From assembly GCF_029168945.1 (NCBI RefSeq), contig NC_083601.1, positions 75,319,595 to 75,383,594 of the forward strand: a stretch of 64,000 nucleotides of DNA, given 5' to 3'. Each line of letters starts with the position of its first letter. Positions within the stretch are counted from its first letter, which is position 1. The DNA comes from Cannabis sativa (taxonomy: Eukaryota > Streptophyta > Magnoliopsida > Rosales > Cannabaceae). Both the position numbers and the translations under genes were made by a program. Positions 1 to 11,963 of the stretch are shown one piece after another. The notes beneath the pieces were generated by a model that was not told where the DNA came from, searched no databases, and worked only from the letters and a program-made list of their open reading frames with translations.

Positions 1-1254
1 ACCACCAAGATGTACCAAGATTTGAAACCGTACTTCTGGTGGAACGGTATGAAGAAGAATTTGGTAGAATTCGTATCGAGATGCCTCACTTGTCAGCAGA
101 TTAAAGCTGAACATCAGAGACCAGCAGGGTTGTTGCAGCCTCTAACCCTACCAGAATGGAAATGGGAGGATATTACGATGGATTTTGTGGTCGGGTTGCC
201 TAGGACCACGGGTTTATTTGATTCCATCTGGGTAGTGGTGGATCGATTTACGAAATCTGCTCATTTTCTGCCGGTTAGAACAACATTTACAGTGGATCAG
301 TTGGCAGAGTTGTATGTCAGAGAGATAGTGAGACTTCACGGGGTACCGAAGTCTATAGTTTCGGACAGGGATCCGAAGTTTACCTCCAAATTTTGGCAAA
401 GTTTGCAACGGGCAATGGGTACAAGGCTGAAATTTAGTACAGCATTCCATCCTCAGACAGATGGTCAGTCCGAAAGGACAATTCAGATATTGGAGGACAT
501 GTTGAGAGCCTGTGTTATGGACTTTGAAGGCTCATGGAATAAGTATCTACCGTTGATAGAATTTTCTTACAACAACAGTTATCAGAGTACGATAGGGATG
601 GCTCCCTATGAACTGTTATACGGTAGGAAATGTAGATCTCCTATCCACTGGGATGAGACAGGAGAGAGAAAATACCTAGGTCCAGAGTCAGTGCAGCGGA
701 CCAATGAGGCAATAGAGAAGATAAAAGCTAGAATGCTTGCCTCACAGAGCAGACAGAAGAGTTACGCAGATCCGAAACGCAGAGATGTTGAGTTCCAAGT
801 AGGGGACCATGTGTTTTTACGGGTATCTCCGATGAAGGGGATTAAACGTTTCTTGAAAAGAGGCAAGTTATGCCCTAGATTTACAGGACCTTTCGAGATT
901 CTCGAGAAGATAGGTCAAGTGGCATATCGGTTAGCATTGCCTCCAGCCTTATCAGCAGTTCACAACGTATTCCATGTCTCGATGTTGAGAAAATACGTTT
1001 CAGATCCCTCTCATATACTTAGTTATGAGAGCCTTGAGCTACAGCCAGACATGACTTATGAAGAACAGCCAGTGCAGATCCTGGATAGAAAGGATAAAGT
1101 CCTTCGGAATAAGACCATAGCATTGGTCAAGGTGCTCTGGAGAAACAGCAAGGTGGAGGAAGCCACCTGGGAGCTAGAGTCAGATATGAGAGCTCAATAT
1201 CCAGAGTTATTCAGGTTAGATTTCGGGGACGAAATCCTTTTAAGGGGGAGATAG
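1..1254 (+). CDS. Ty3/gypsy polyprotein, integrase and chromodomain-like 3' end (partial)
   Basis: The open frame enters from the left edge and ends at the stop at 1252-1254, so protease, RT and RNase H lie outside the window. Residues below are counted from the Met at 10. The C-C half of the integrase zinc finger is visible (CLTC, 25-28). The catalytic core has D58 (ITMDF), D119 (VSDRDP) and E155 (GQSERT); D119 and E155 are separated by 35 residues, the DD35E spacing. A GPF motif and a chromodomain-like tail (about 345-400, with VLWRNSKVEEATWE) follow, as in plant chromoviruses. The enzyme would insert element cDNA into the host genome. The frame is uninterrupted over 417 codons, so the element is fairly young. 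A purine tract sits between the stop region and the LTR. The Tekay/Del-like lineage is inferred from the tail only. Confidence 0.93.
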   Translation, partial: TTKMYQDLKPYFWWNGMKKNLVEFVSRCLTCQQIKAEHQRPAGLLQPLTLPEWKWEDITMDFVVGLPRTTGLFDSIWVVVDRFTKSAHFLPVRTTFTVDQLAELYVREIVRLHGVPKSIVSDRDPKFTSKFWQSLQRAMGTRLKFSTAFHPQTDGQSERTIQILEDMLRACVMDFEGSWNKYLPLIEFSYNNSYQSTIGMAPYELLYGRKCRSPIHWDETGERKYLGPESVQRTNEAIEKIKARMLASQSRQKSYADPKRRDVEFQVGDHVFLRVSPMKGIKRFLKRGKLCPRFTGPFEILEKIGQVAYRLALPPALSAVHNVFHVSMLRKYVSDPSHILSYESLELQPDMTYEEQPVQILDRKDKVLRNKTIALVKVLWRNSKVEEATWELESDMRAQYPELFRLDFGDEILLRGR

Positions 1255-2805
1255 TTGTAAAGCCCGCTTAGTTAATTTGGAAATTATCAGTTAATTATGA
1301 TTAATCATGAAATTATTTATAGCTATTTAAATAATTTATTACTGTTATTTATGGAATTCTGAAATGCATGGTTATGTTATTTAGTAGTTTTCATATTTTG
1401 CATTTCCGGTGCCCGGTATTTTGGAACTCGGCGTTTGGCTCAGTAGAAATCACAACTTAGTATGTTAGTAGTTTGGGAACGGGTTTTAGACATTGGGAAT
1501 GTCGGGAATGGCCGGGAATTTAGAATTTCCCAAAAATACCCCTTTAGTATGATTTATGTGGTTTTATGGTGGAGGGGCAAAATGGTCTTTTTGCCCCATT
1601 AGCATTTTGTCTTTTGTGATTTTATGAAATGGAAAATAAATGTTTAATTGTTTAATTGATGGCTGAAATAAAATGGTATATGTGGCATTTATTCTTTTTC
1701 CTTCTCATTTCAACACTTAGCAAAAAAAAAAAAAAATAGAAAATTTTGAAAAAGAAAACTCTCATTTCTCTCTCTCATTTTTGGCCAAGTCTTGGGCAGC
1801 AAGGAGCTGATTTCTCCATTGATATTTGCTTGTGAATTCATCCCTCTTTTAGGTCCATTTCAAGCTAGGTTAGCTCTTGTAACTCCTCTTTATGTTTTGT
1901 TGAATTTGATGAAAAGTTGGTGATGCACGCATGAATTCTTAGTTGTTCTTACTGCTGGGTTTTATGGTTAATTTCTGGGATGTATGTATGTTATTTTGAG
2001 GTTAATTAAGCTATTAGAAATGCATGTTTAGTACCTTGTTTCAAGTTTAGAATTTCTAGCTCAAAAATGTGATTTTTGGTGAAATTATTGTGAATCTGTT
2101 GCTGTATTGTTGTTAATGTTTTTGTTTGTTTTCTGAGATTATATTATGCTAGTTTAAGAGGTTTTAAGCTAGTTTGATTGCTTGTTAGGTGGTTTTGCTC
2201 AAGTTTGAGTTTAGAACTCAAAGCTTGAGCTCCTATGGTGATTTTTGTTTCTGTGCATTCTGGGTTGTTTTGAGGCCTTAGAAATGTTCTAGGGAAGGTT
2301 TAGAACAGGTCTGGAAAGTTTGAATCAATTTGGGGTTGAATTGGTTGAGATATGAAAATTTGATGTTGCTGCCTGCGAGGAACCGGAATTCCGGTTGTGC
2401 ATCCGGAATTCCGGATGGGCTTCGAAAATTCCCGAGGCAGGGTTCGGTTGGGCAACCGATTCTGGCTTGGGTTGGGGAATTTTCAGAACCCGTGTTTTTC
2501 CTCGTTTTTATGTTTTAAGGGGTATTGCCATGTTTTTTATCGATAGGGAAACTTTTAGTTCCTAGTTTAAGTCCCCGGGAAGTGATGTAGCGTGTCACTT
2601 ATAGCGTTGTGATTTTTATGGTTAGGAGCCAGTAATCCGCCGCTCAGCTAAAGTTCCAGTCAGGTTGACCAGCACACCTGAATTTGGAATCCAGGTAAGA
2701 TTAGTATAACAGTATGCATATGTAGATTACATGTTTAGCGTGCATGAAGGAAGCCTAATAGATTACTTTTGTTGTATGTTGGCTTCGAACCATCCAACCC
2801 TGTCA

Positions 2806-2958
2806 CGTCGGTACAGGCTGGAGTATGACCAGCAGCCGGAGTATGACCGGTTCGACCGATTAGGCTGAAATTTGGTTGGTGGTTCCGTGCTATTGACCTA
2901 TCCCGTCGGTACAGGCTGGAGTATGACCAGCAGCCGGAGTATGACCGGTTCGACCGAT
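2806..2958 (+). repeat. Two direct copies of a 55-bp block in the gypsy LTR
   Basis: The block that starts CGTCGGTACAGG and ends TTCGACCGAT occurs at 2806-2860 and 2904-2958 with no differences that I can see, separated by 43 unrelated bases. The block itself contains an internal repeat of GGAGTATGACC. Confidence 0.9.
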
Positions 2959-3010
2959 CAGGAGGATACTTGTCAATAGTACCGTCCTTGTGAACGTTCA
3001 AAACTCAGTA

Positions 3011-3089
3011 CCATGTTGGACATGGCAGTAGTGGCTCAGTACCGTGTTGGACACGGCAGTAGCGGGACTCTGTATCGTGTTGGATACGG
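3011..3089 (+). repeat. Three tandem 15-nt hairpin units in the gypsy LTR
   Basis: Units at 3011-3025, 3042-3056 and 3075-3089 each have a 5-bp stem around the same loop TTGGA: CCATG/CATGG, CCGTG/CACGG and TCGTG/TACGG. The third position changes from an A-T to a G-C pair between units 1 and 2, keeping the stem. Unit 3 keeps it with wobble pairs at both ends. Each unit is followed by CAGT. Confidence 0.8.
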
Positions 3090-3506
3090 CAGTTAGAATT
3101 ATGTATGAGTATTATTATGCTTTTCTTACTGAGTCTGTCGACTCACAGTTTACGTTTATGTGTAGGTAAAGGCAAGGCTAAAGCTGATGGACCGTGAGCG
3201 AGCTTGTGAAGATTGTACATGTCGGGGCGGTTAGGCCTAGAGCGTACAATCATCGGGACAGCGAGGCTTATTTTTGTAACTGGTCGTTAGACGACCTTTA
3301 TTTTGTGTATCAGTTAAACAGTTAAAACTTTTTGTAAATAATTTTATAATCGGGATCCCGAGTCTTTTGTAATATTGTTTTATAAGTTTAATTAAAAAGC
3401 AAAATTTTAATTAATCACGTTTTTCCATAAACCTCGTTGATTAGCAACGAGCTGCACAGTACGTTTAAAAATCACGTAATACGCCTATGGTAGTTAGGGT
3501 GTTACA

Positions 3507-4959
3507 AATGGCCTCTCTTTCTTATCAAAATCCTAAATTTTAAAACTTACAACATGACCTCAAATCCTAAATTCTCTGTTTTTCTCCCTTTTTCTACAAT
3601 AAACATGGAATTTTGGTGTCTGCAATGGAAGAATATTAAAATAATTTTTGCTGAAATTCATGAAATTAAATACAAATAAAGTATTATCTGGTTAAAAAGG
3701 AAGCACCTTTTGGCATGAACCTAAACCCAGGCTCGAACACGCCATTGCCAACCCTTATCCTCCCTTAACCTCTGTGGTTGGGATTTAGATATTTTTAGAC
3801 TATTTCACCCTGAGAGAAAGGCTTAAAGAGAAAGGATATTAAATTAATTGAAGAGAATGCGTTCTTGATAATCTGGTCGTAGCTTTTTGGAGTTGAGGGC
3901 CTACCGTCCATTGAACAACTTACTTGAAAAGCCATACGTGAGATTGAGAATGATGATGCCATTTAAATCTAGCTACATCTATACAGATCTCTCACTCTTA
4001 ATTAATTACCATTATTTATGTGATAATAGCGATTTACAATTTATTGAGAGAGAAATTAGGATTAGAACGATGTGATTAGTTTTTTATAGTTTAGGGTTAG
4101 AAGATTTATTGATTGGTTATATTTTTCTTTTTCTTAGGGTTAACGGAGGACTTATTCGTAAAATCTCAAATATTTTACGGTTTGTTGAGATATGTGGCTA
4201 AGATGATTTTTTTTAATTTAAAAAAAGATTGTTTAATTTTTTGAGTTTAATTATTGAGTTTATTTATTAACGGGAGATCAAACCTATTAACATCGTTAAA
4301 TTTAACAGAATATTCTTTTATTTTTAAGGTATATTCTGTTAAACCAAGAAATGCCGTTAGATAGGCACTTTTAATATATAAAGATTTTCAAATTCAAAAT
4401 TTGTTATTTTGTTAAATATTTAATTATTTATAAATTATAAGTTTAAAAATGATATTTTTCTATATATATCATTTTTTTTCTTATTGGAAATTTATGAATT
4501 GTATCTTAAATATTTAAATAACTTAGATATTTTGTAGAAATTTGAATATTGCTTAATTTGAGATATTTTGACATATAATAATGGTAATTATTATTTATTT
4601 ATTATTTTATTCCTAAAATAATAATTACCTAACCAAATCTATTTTAAAATTGGTTTATTTTAATTAAATTATAAGATTTGAAAGTGATATTGAAGATTTT
4701 TTCTTTCAAATCATTGATCTTATTTGATATTTAATTTAATTTGATTCAAATAAACCTAGATATTTTCAAATTAGTTTCCTTTATTTTGAGATTTTAAGGT
4801 TTGTTTTAACAACCCTAAATTTTTCAAAATTTAGTTGGTTTAGTTTAAGAATAATAATTTAATTATATTAATATCTTATTTCACATCTGTTACATGGACA
4901 ATGTTTGTTTATTTATTTATATTGTTTATTCAAATTTTTTTTAACAAACCTATTATTTA
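3507..4959. other. Unassigned AT-rich sequence between the gypsy LTR and element A
   Basis: No convincing coding region; the frame at 3887-4075 resembles nothing known to me. A perfect 13-bp inverted repeat (arms TTTAACAGAATAT and ATATTCTGTTAAA, 4301-4313 and 4331-4343, 17-base spacer) could be a degraded small transposon end or chance in AT-rich DNA. The 5' LTR expected for element A is not recognisable here. The part from about 4400 on may already be decayed A leader sequence. Confidence 0.4.
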
Positions 4960-7900
4960 TTTGATCTAAATTGCTATGATTAACTTGTTGACAGATCCAA
5001 TGATCTGATTTTAATCATAGTCCAATTGTCAATAGATCTTATAAATAATTGGTAACAGGTAAATTTTGTACTTCTTTCATCTGTGTAAACCTAGTAACAT
5101 GATAGGGCCCATCCAAATCATTTGACCTGTGTGAGTCTATATGTTTGCTATTGGGCTTAGATGCATATAGGAAGCCCATTTAAGTTTTACTAAGTAAATA
5201 GACTAGGTTGCTAAAATAAAATTTGACATAAGTAATTTTATTTAGGCCCAATTAGATTTGGGCTTATTCAATGAATAACAATTGTTTATTTAAAGGTTAA
5301 ATTCCTCTCTTTTGGGCCTTGTGTGAGAGTTGGGGGCCAATAGAAGTGGATACGACATACTGAACCCATCTCCCCCTCACATGAACTACCCTAATTGTGA
5401 AGGCCCATTTACCTTATTTAAATAATTGTATTAGGTTAATTATATTAGTCTAACCTAATTAAAATTGAATTAGCAACATAATTAACTTTTAAAATATATG
5501 AAATTTATTTTTCATTTAATATTTACAAGTTAATTTTAGAAAAACACTTAGTTAATGATATATATTCTAGATAGTTATTTCTATACTAGTTATTATTTCT
5601 AATATTAAATAGGAAAATATCATTGATTGTGAAATTAATTGTTTAATAATTAATTTTGGTACAATCTAAGTTTAGTATATTTTCCTAGTATTAAACTAGA
5701 ATTAATAATTAAGTTTCCTCTATACTTAATTATTTATTTCTTGAATTTAATACATTTAATTAAATTGAAAATTTCAGTATCTAAGTTGATTTTCATCATG
5801 ATACTTAAATATTGTTATTTTCATGTTATCTAATTAAAATTAGAAATTATTTTAAGTTTGGAATCTTAATTCAGAATAACTTAAGTTTGAATAATTTTCA
5901 AAATATATTTTATTTTATTTTATTAATCTTTTTCCCACAATTTCGAAATTACATTTCTTTAATGCAGAAATTTCAAATTTTATTTGAAAAATAGATTAAA
6001 GTTGAAAATTATTTATTTTAATCTTGGACCAACTTAAATCAATGATTTTTTCATTTAATGATTAATTAAAATAAATGAACTAAAATATATTATTATTAGA
6101 AATTGAATTAATTAGTCAATGAAAGTCTAGATTTTTATTATCTATTTTGCTTGAAGTATTTTTCTAGTGATATTTAATTAAATAGAAAATTAATATTTAA
6201 GTTGATTCTTAATCATGATACTTAAATATTTGAAATTTTTCTTAAATATTTAATTAAATAGGAAAATTATATTTTTGTTGTAAATTAATTTTATTAATTA
6301 ATTTTGGGCCAACATAAAATTAAGATAATTTTTCCAGGATTTATTTTTATTTTATTTTAACAAGCAATTTCGAAAATTGTATTCTTAAATACTTCAATTT
6401 TTTGAAATGCAATATATATTTATAGAAAACTAAATTTGAGTTGTAAGTTAATTTAAATTAATCTTTGAAACAACTTAAATTAAATAATTTTCTAAATATT
6501 TATTGGAAATTATTACTAAGATGGAAATAATTCATCTTATTTTCATATCCATCTAAGTATAATTTATAAATATTAAATTAAATTTTATATTTAGAATTTT
6601 TTATTCTAAATTGGAAATTTTAATTAAATAAATATATATTTAAAATAAATTGATTAAAATAAATATTAGAAGAAAATACAACTCTTTAAAATAATGAGCT
6701 TTTAGTCATAAGGATATTCGATCTTCATTGTTGGTCTTACAATAGTTAAATGTTTTCAATATAACCTCGAGACGCTAGACTTCGTCCCCCTTATGAATGG
6801 TTATTCGTTGAACGCATTTAACACCGTAAGATCTCATTTGATAAGTGTTTTGTAAGTTTTCGTCTCTATTAGACTCTCCGCTACGGTGACTACTTAGAGA
6901 TAAACTTATAAAACATGAAACAATGGTGGAAGCTCATAAAATGAGAATAACATTGACTCTCGCCTACCGGGACAACGTTGGATTGTTATTTTGATCGAAT
7001 CAAAGGTTGCTAGAATGGTTTGCATTTTAGGTGAGCTGACAACTCTGTTCAATGAATGATACTTTGACTCTCGCCTACCGGGACACTGTATCAGTTTGTT
7101 GAAAACCTTGAAAATTATTTAGGATTGTATGTTTTAGTATTTTCAATTGTCATTCCTCCTTGCTATGTGTTTAATAATTTCTGAAATTGTGTATGAATTT
7201 ATATTGAACTTTCTGTTATTAAATTGTAGTTTAATTTTGAATCTTCATTGTTGGTCTAACTTGGTTTGTTGTTCTAATGAGATAAATCCCTAATGGATTT
7301 TCACCATTAGACAAACATAATAGTGTTAGATCTCGAAAGATAAATATTGTAAATGCAACATCTAGCTGTTCATCAATTGATGACACCTTAGACTAGTATT
7401 TACAATATGAAATAAGAAGATTGTATAAATAAGATTACTTTGACTCTCGCTAATCGGAGCATCGTTGGATTCTTATTTAAATACGAAATTATCCTAATTC
7501 CTCTTAGCTTATTCATTTCGAATTAGCTCAATAACATATCATTGGATGAATGGTCTATAAATCATATAAAGTCATTCTATATTTTCTCTTAAGAAATTAA
7601 ATGACGAATATGATTATATTCCCGAAATTCTATCCCGAAATGATATAAATTCTCGATCTTAAAATCTCCTACTTGTATGGGCAAATCAACCCTTAGAGTT
7701 AAATTAGTAGTGGTGGTCCAAGAAAGAATTACTCATTATACAGTTACCCTTTCACAAGTGTTTCATAACCATTTTCTATCAATGGATTCAAACTGTATGA
7801 GTTTAGTATTCTGTGACCAGAATCCACTTGCACTATTCTAAGAACTCTTTGATGTAACTAAACTTAAGTCATCAAAAGATACAACCACATATTTTATAAA

Positions 7901-9809
7901 TCTATGGCATTTGTATCTTGTTCATAGTGGTTTTGACAAGATCATTCTCTGCAAAGAGTTAATATGCCTATATCCACTGAAATTAAGTTCATCTCATTCG
8001 CAGATGGATGTACATTCACGGGTGGATATGAGTTTTCATTGTATTCTTAAAACGATCACTCTAGATTTTACCTTATTCAAAAAGAAATTTGAAATGTTTG
8101 AAAAATTTTATGAATTTCTAGCAATGGTGATAAACCATTAAGGTAAGTGGTTAAAGATCTTACGAACTGATAGGGGTGGAGAAATAATTAGTAGATATGC
8201 AGTTTAAAGATCATTAATTTAATTTTTGAATTATATCCAAACTTACCTCCCTAGAAATTCGAGTTGCATATTGATAATTAGTTACTAGTCGTTGCCTAAA
8301 TCCTTCTATGGTAATATAATTTCAAAATGATGCAATGGTTGTATACTTAATGTAAATCATTACTAGATTCATGGATGACCTAATCGAAATCTTAAGAAAA
8401 GCTAGAACTGCTAACCTTGGTTTGCATGTTTGTTAGCTATTCTAAGTGATTAGGGGTGGACCATCCCATAGTCATTAGATAAGAAAGTGTTTGTTTAAAC
8501 AAATACTACTTTTCTAAGAAAATGACTAAGTCTGAAAATAAAGTAGCAAATAAATGAGATATTTTTTTTGATTCCATAAGTGTTCTATCATCTTATTCGT
8601 TACAAGATGATCCCACTGCCTCAGTTGTCTTGACACAACCAAAGAGGTCAATACCATTTAAATTTCTTAGACATACCTTGTCGTAGTGGGAGGGTTTCAA
8701 GAAACTCACCTTCTTATGACTTGGAAGATACTAGTGATTAAAATCCATTGTGAGTTTAAACAATGGATTGTAAAGATAAGAAACTAAGAAGAAAGCCAAC
8801 AGAACTATGGTTTAATCCATTCACATGGAGTAACCTAAAGTTTTCTATTACATGGACATAAAAGGAAATTTTCGTTAATAAGTCTATTCAATGGACTTAA
8901 CAAAACTTCCTGTTCCTAGTATTATAGGTTTGAGTTTATCTAAACCAATGGCTTGTGGTATACCTGGTAATTACTTACTCTAATGCAAGCAACTTACTTT
9001 AGTAAGATGCTGAAGCATTTTCTTTCCAATGGCAATCTATGGAAGCTTCAAAACTTCTAAGCATAGCTTTTATTTATCTAAGGAAAAGTCTCAACTATTC
9101 CAGAAAAGATAAAGCCATGAAAGAATTTCTTAAATCAACAGTGAGAGGTCTCAGATATGCTTTAGTATGCCTTAGACCAGACACCTGCTGTTGAGTGGGA
9201 GTAATGAGTAGGTATCAGATTAATCCAGGAGAGGAACATTGGAAGACAATCAAGTAAATCTTAAGATTAAGAAGAGGAACTATATGTTAGTCAATAAGGG
9301 TGTGTTTAAAACTCTGAGACTACACCACATCAAATTTCAAGACTTGCCTTTGTGCTAGAAAGTCTGCTGATAAAATGGTGATTACTCTGGGGGTGGAGTA
9401 GTGATTTTGGAGAAGTGCAAAAACCTATCTGAAGTCTCTTAGTCTACCAGAAAGAGACTGAATGTTAAACTTGCAAGAAAGGTACTTATTCAGTCTAAGG
9501 AAAGTTCTATACATTTGTGGCACCGTTCCAACTTGCCTTAACTACTAGTGTTACTTCCTGAATAACCAAAAAGTAGTTGCTAAAAGTATTAAATCCAATA
9601 TCCCAAGAGAGTAGACATATAGAGAAGAATTTCACATTATCAAGGATTTTGTGATTAAGGAAGAGTAATGGTGGAGAAGAGGTTGTGTTTAATTCAACCT
9701 GTCATATCCTATTGCGAGGAGTTTACTACTATTACACTTGATTTGTATATCAAGGTGTTGAGATTATTTGAAATGCACGTTTTGTTTTATATTAGTGCAA
9801 GTGGGAGTT
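4960..9809 (+). mobile_element. Element A: decayed Ty1/copia internal region
   Basis: The stretch from about 4960 matches, in order, the leader of elements B, C and D: the segment near 5080 (CATCTGTGTA, CATGATAGG), the repeats TTGACTCTCGCC at 6953 and 7064, and a third, weaker one near 7439. From about 7900 there are remnants of gag-pre-integrase, integrase and RT without a usable frame. The one open piece (7911-8141) still shows a copia-like SQMDVHS and MFEKFYEF. The same shortened, frame-broken sequence occurs in element C, so A and C appear to be copies of an already defective element. The purine tract AAGTGGGAGTT (9799-9809) abuts the LTR. The left boundary is approximate and no 5' LTR was found. 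Confidence 0.75.
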
Positions 9810-11666
9810 TGTTGGGTTTTGTGCCCTAAATAAAACCCATTTTAATATAATCAGATTTACTTATTAATAAAGATCAGAAATAACATTTTATGTTGCATGG
9901 TTCACATGATTTATTTCATGATTATATATATATAATGTATGAATTCTATTTAAGTCCAGAACATATGAATTTGTTAATGATTATAGTGTTGCCAACACAG
10001 TGGAATATAATCTTAATTATATGTTCGAAATTTTATTCCCTGATTTGTCAGAACACTGGATTTAGACTGACATGGTATAATCAGCGATAGGTATTCTTAC
10101 ACGTTGGAAAAGTGTTATGTCCTTTCCAGGACATTGGCAAAGTTTACCAGTATCGGATGTATGGAGTATACATCGGAAGGGACCGATATTGAACTTTGAT
10201 TAGATATATTAAAATTTACCGTAATATCTATTCAATTCAATATCACCTGTTGATCCTAGATCAAATGATCTTAATCCTGATATGATTAGGTTCAATCTCA
10301 AGAGTGTTATTAGTGTTCTTTGATTTGTTAGTTAAGCCTACTTTTGGGTCAGGGTGATACGTAAATTTTGGGAACACAGTAGTGCAATTGAGTGGGAGCG
10401 CTAACATAAATATGGAATCTATAGCTTCTATCTGGCGAATAGAAAGTAAAGGATGATTTCCTTCGAGCTTAACCAAACGAAAATAAATGGTGGAGTACTC
10501 ATTTCACTTAGCTGAAATATCATTTATACAGGGTTAAGTGTTTTAAGGATAAAATACATTGTAGGGTGTAACAGTAATTTAATCCCTTTACAGTGTAAAT
10601 CATCTATATAGAGGATCATTGATCAAATTAGGATTATAACAATGGATAAATAATGACGTATCTATATCGTGGAACATATAGAGCGTTCTATATGATTGAG
10701 AGTGCAATTCCAAGTTCTAAGTGTGGATTCAATAAGGAATTAATAAGTTAGGGAATTTACTTGGTAAATTCAGTTCGACTTATTGGAAGCTCGGTTATAT
10801 AGACCCATGGTCCCCATACTAGTTGAGACCATACTGCTTGTAAGACTCAGTTAATTGATTTTAATTAATCAATTATAATTCTAAAGTTAGACTATGTTTA
10901 CTTTATGAATTTTCACTAAGCAATGGCGAAATTGTAAGGAAAAGAGATTCTACGTTTATTTATTAATTAAGATACTTTATATGTCTAAATTAATAAATAT
11001 ATTAAATGACAATATTATTTGATAATTATTTTTAGTTATTAAATAATTAGAATTGACATTTAAATGGTTAAATTGGAAAATTGGCATTTTTGAGAAAATG
11101 GGAATGAAAAATAACAAAATGGGAAAGTTGCAAAGTGAGGCCCAATTTCCTATTCTGGCCGCCCACTGTGCATAGGATTTTACCATTTATTTTTTCATTA
11201 TTTTAATGCCATACAATTCTAACCTAAACCTAGAGGGCATTCTATAAATAGAAAGTGTTGGCTTCAGGAAACTTATGACTTTCATGACTTACACATTGTT
11301 TCCTTCAGACAAAAGCCAAGTCGCCCCTTCTCTCTCTTTTCTTCTCTAAAATTTCGAAAACCCTTGAGTGATAGAGTAGTGCCCACACACATCAAGTGGT
11401 ACCTCAATCATAGTATATAAGACTGTGGAAAATCAGCATCAAAGAAGGAGAGAAAGAGATCCAGATTCAGATCTTGATAATGCCCTGCTACAGAAAGGAA
11501 TCAAGGGCTAGAGATCTGAATAGAAGGAGTCATAATATTCCGCTGCACCCAATGTAAGGTTTTCTTAAAGTCTTATGTGTTTATTTCATTGTTTTAGAAT
11601 TTATATTAGGATGTTAATCAAACATACTTGGTAGTAAATCTAGATCTTGATAAAATATTTCCAACA
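9810..11666 (+). mobile_element. Element A 3' LTR (copia family)
   Basis: Begins TGTTGGGTTTTGTGCCC and ends TTTCCAACA; 1857 bp. It aligns along its whole length with the B, C, D and F LTRs but is the most diverged of them by eye. A TATA-like TATAAATAG lies near 11245. It directly abuts Ulp1-like exon sequence at 11667. Confidence 0.88.
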
Positions 11667-11958
11667 AAAACATCTGGTGATATTGAGCCTCCATTTAATT
11701 TCAGCATTGCTCAAATTGATGACAAATCTTGGTTTGTCATCTTACAGACTTGTGGCGAAGAATTGTTTGATTTGGTACGAAACTGTTATTTTTAATTCTG
11801 TTCCTTTTTCTGTTGTTTAGTTTTTTGCTTTTCAATTTTTAACTGGTTATTGTTTTTATTTATGGTGTGCAGCATCTGCACGTGGCATTCTACTATCGTA
11901 GGAAGAGCATTTTATGGATGCGAATGTTAATAAGAGAGTGATGACCACGTGCACAAAT

Positions 11959-11963
11959 TTTGA
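11959..11963. repeat. Target-site duplication of element B (left copy)
   Basis: TTTGA immediately left of the 5' LTR; the matching copy is at 22111-22115. This marks B as one intact insertion. Confidence 0.92.

Larger units (their letters stand above)
1256..3506 (+). mobile_element. 3' LTR of the Ty3/gypsy element
   Basis: This LTR starts TGTAAAGCCC just after the purine-rich tract AAGGGGGAGATAG and ends GTTAGGGTGTTACA, giving TGTAA/TTACA terminal inverted repeats. Its length is 2251 bp, usual for large chromoviruses. It contains a duplicated 55-bp block, three small hairpins and a consensus-like splice donor near 2695. The 5' LTR is outside the window, so the target-site duplication cannot be checked; the right flank begins AATGG. 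Open frames inside it (for example 2330-2518) match nothing I recognise. Confidence 0.88.

Noticed and set aside
2330..2518. 62-codon frame in the gypsy LTR
   Set aside because: No domain, not kept in the other two gypsy-type LTRs.
4301..4343. 13-bp perfect inverted repeat as MITE ends
   Set aside because: The spacer is only 17 bases and no duplication flanks it; kept as a note, not called as a transposon.
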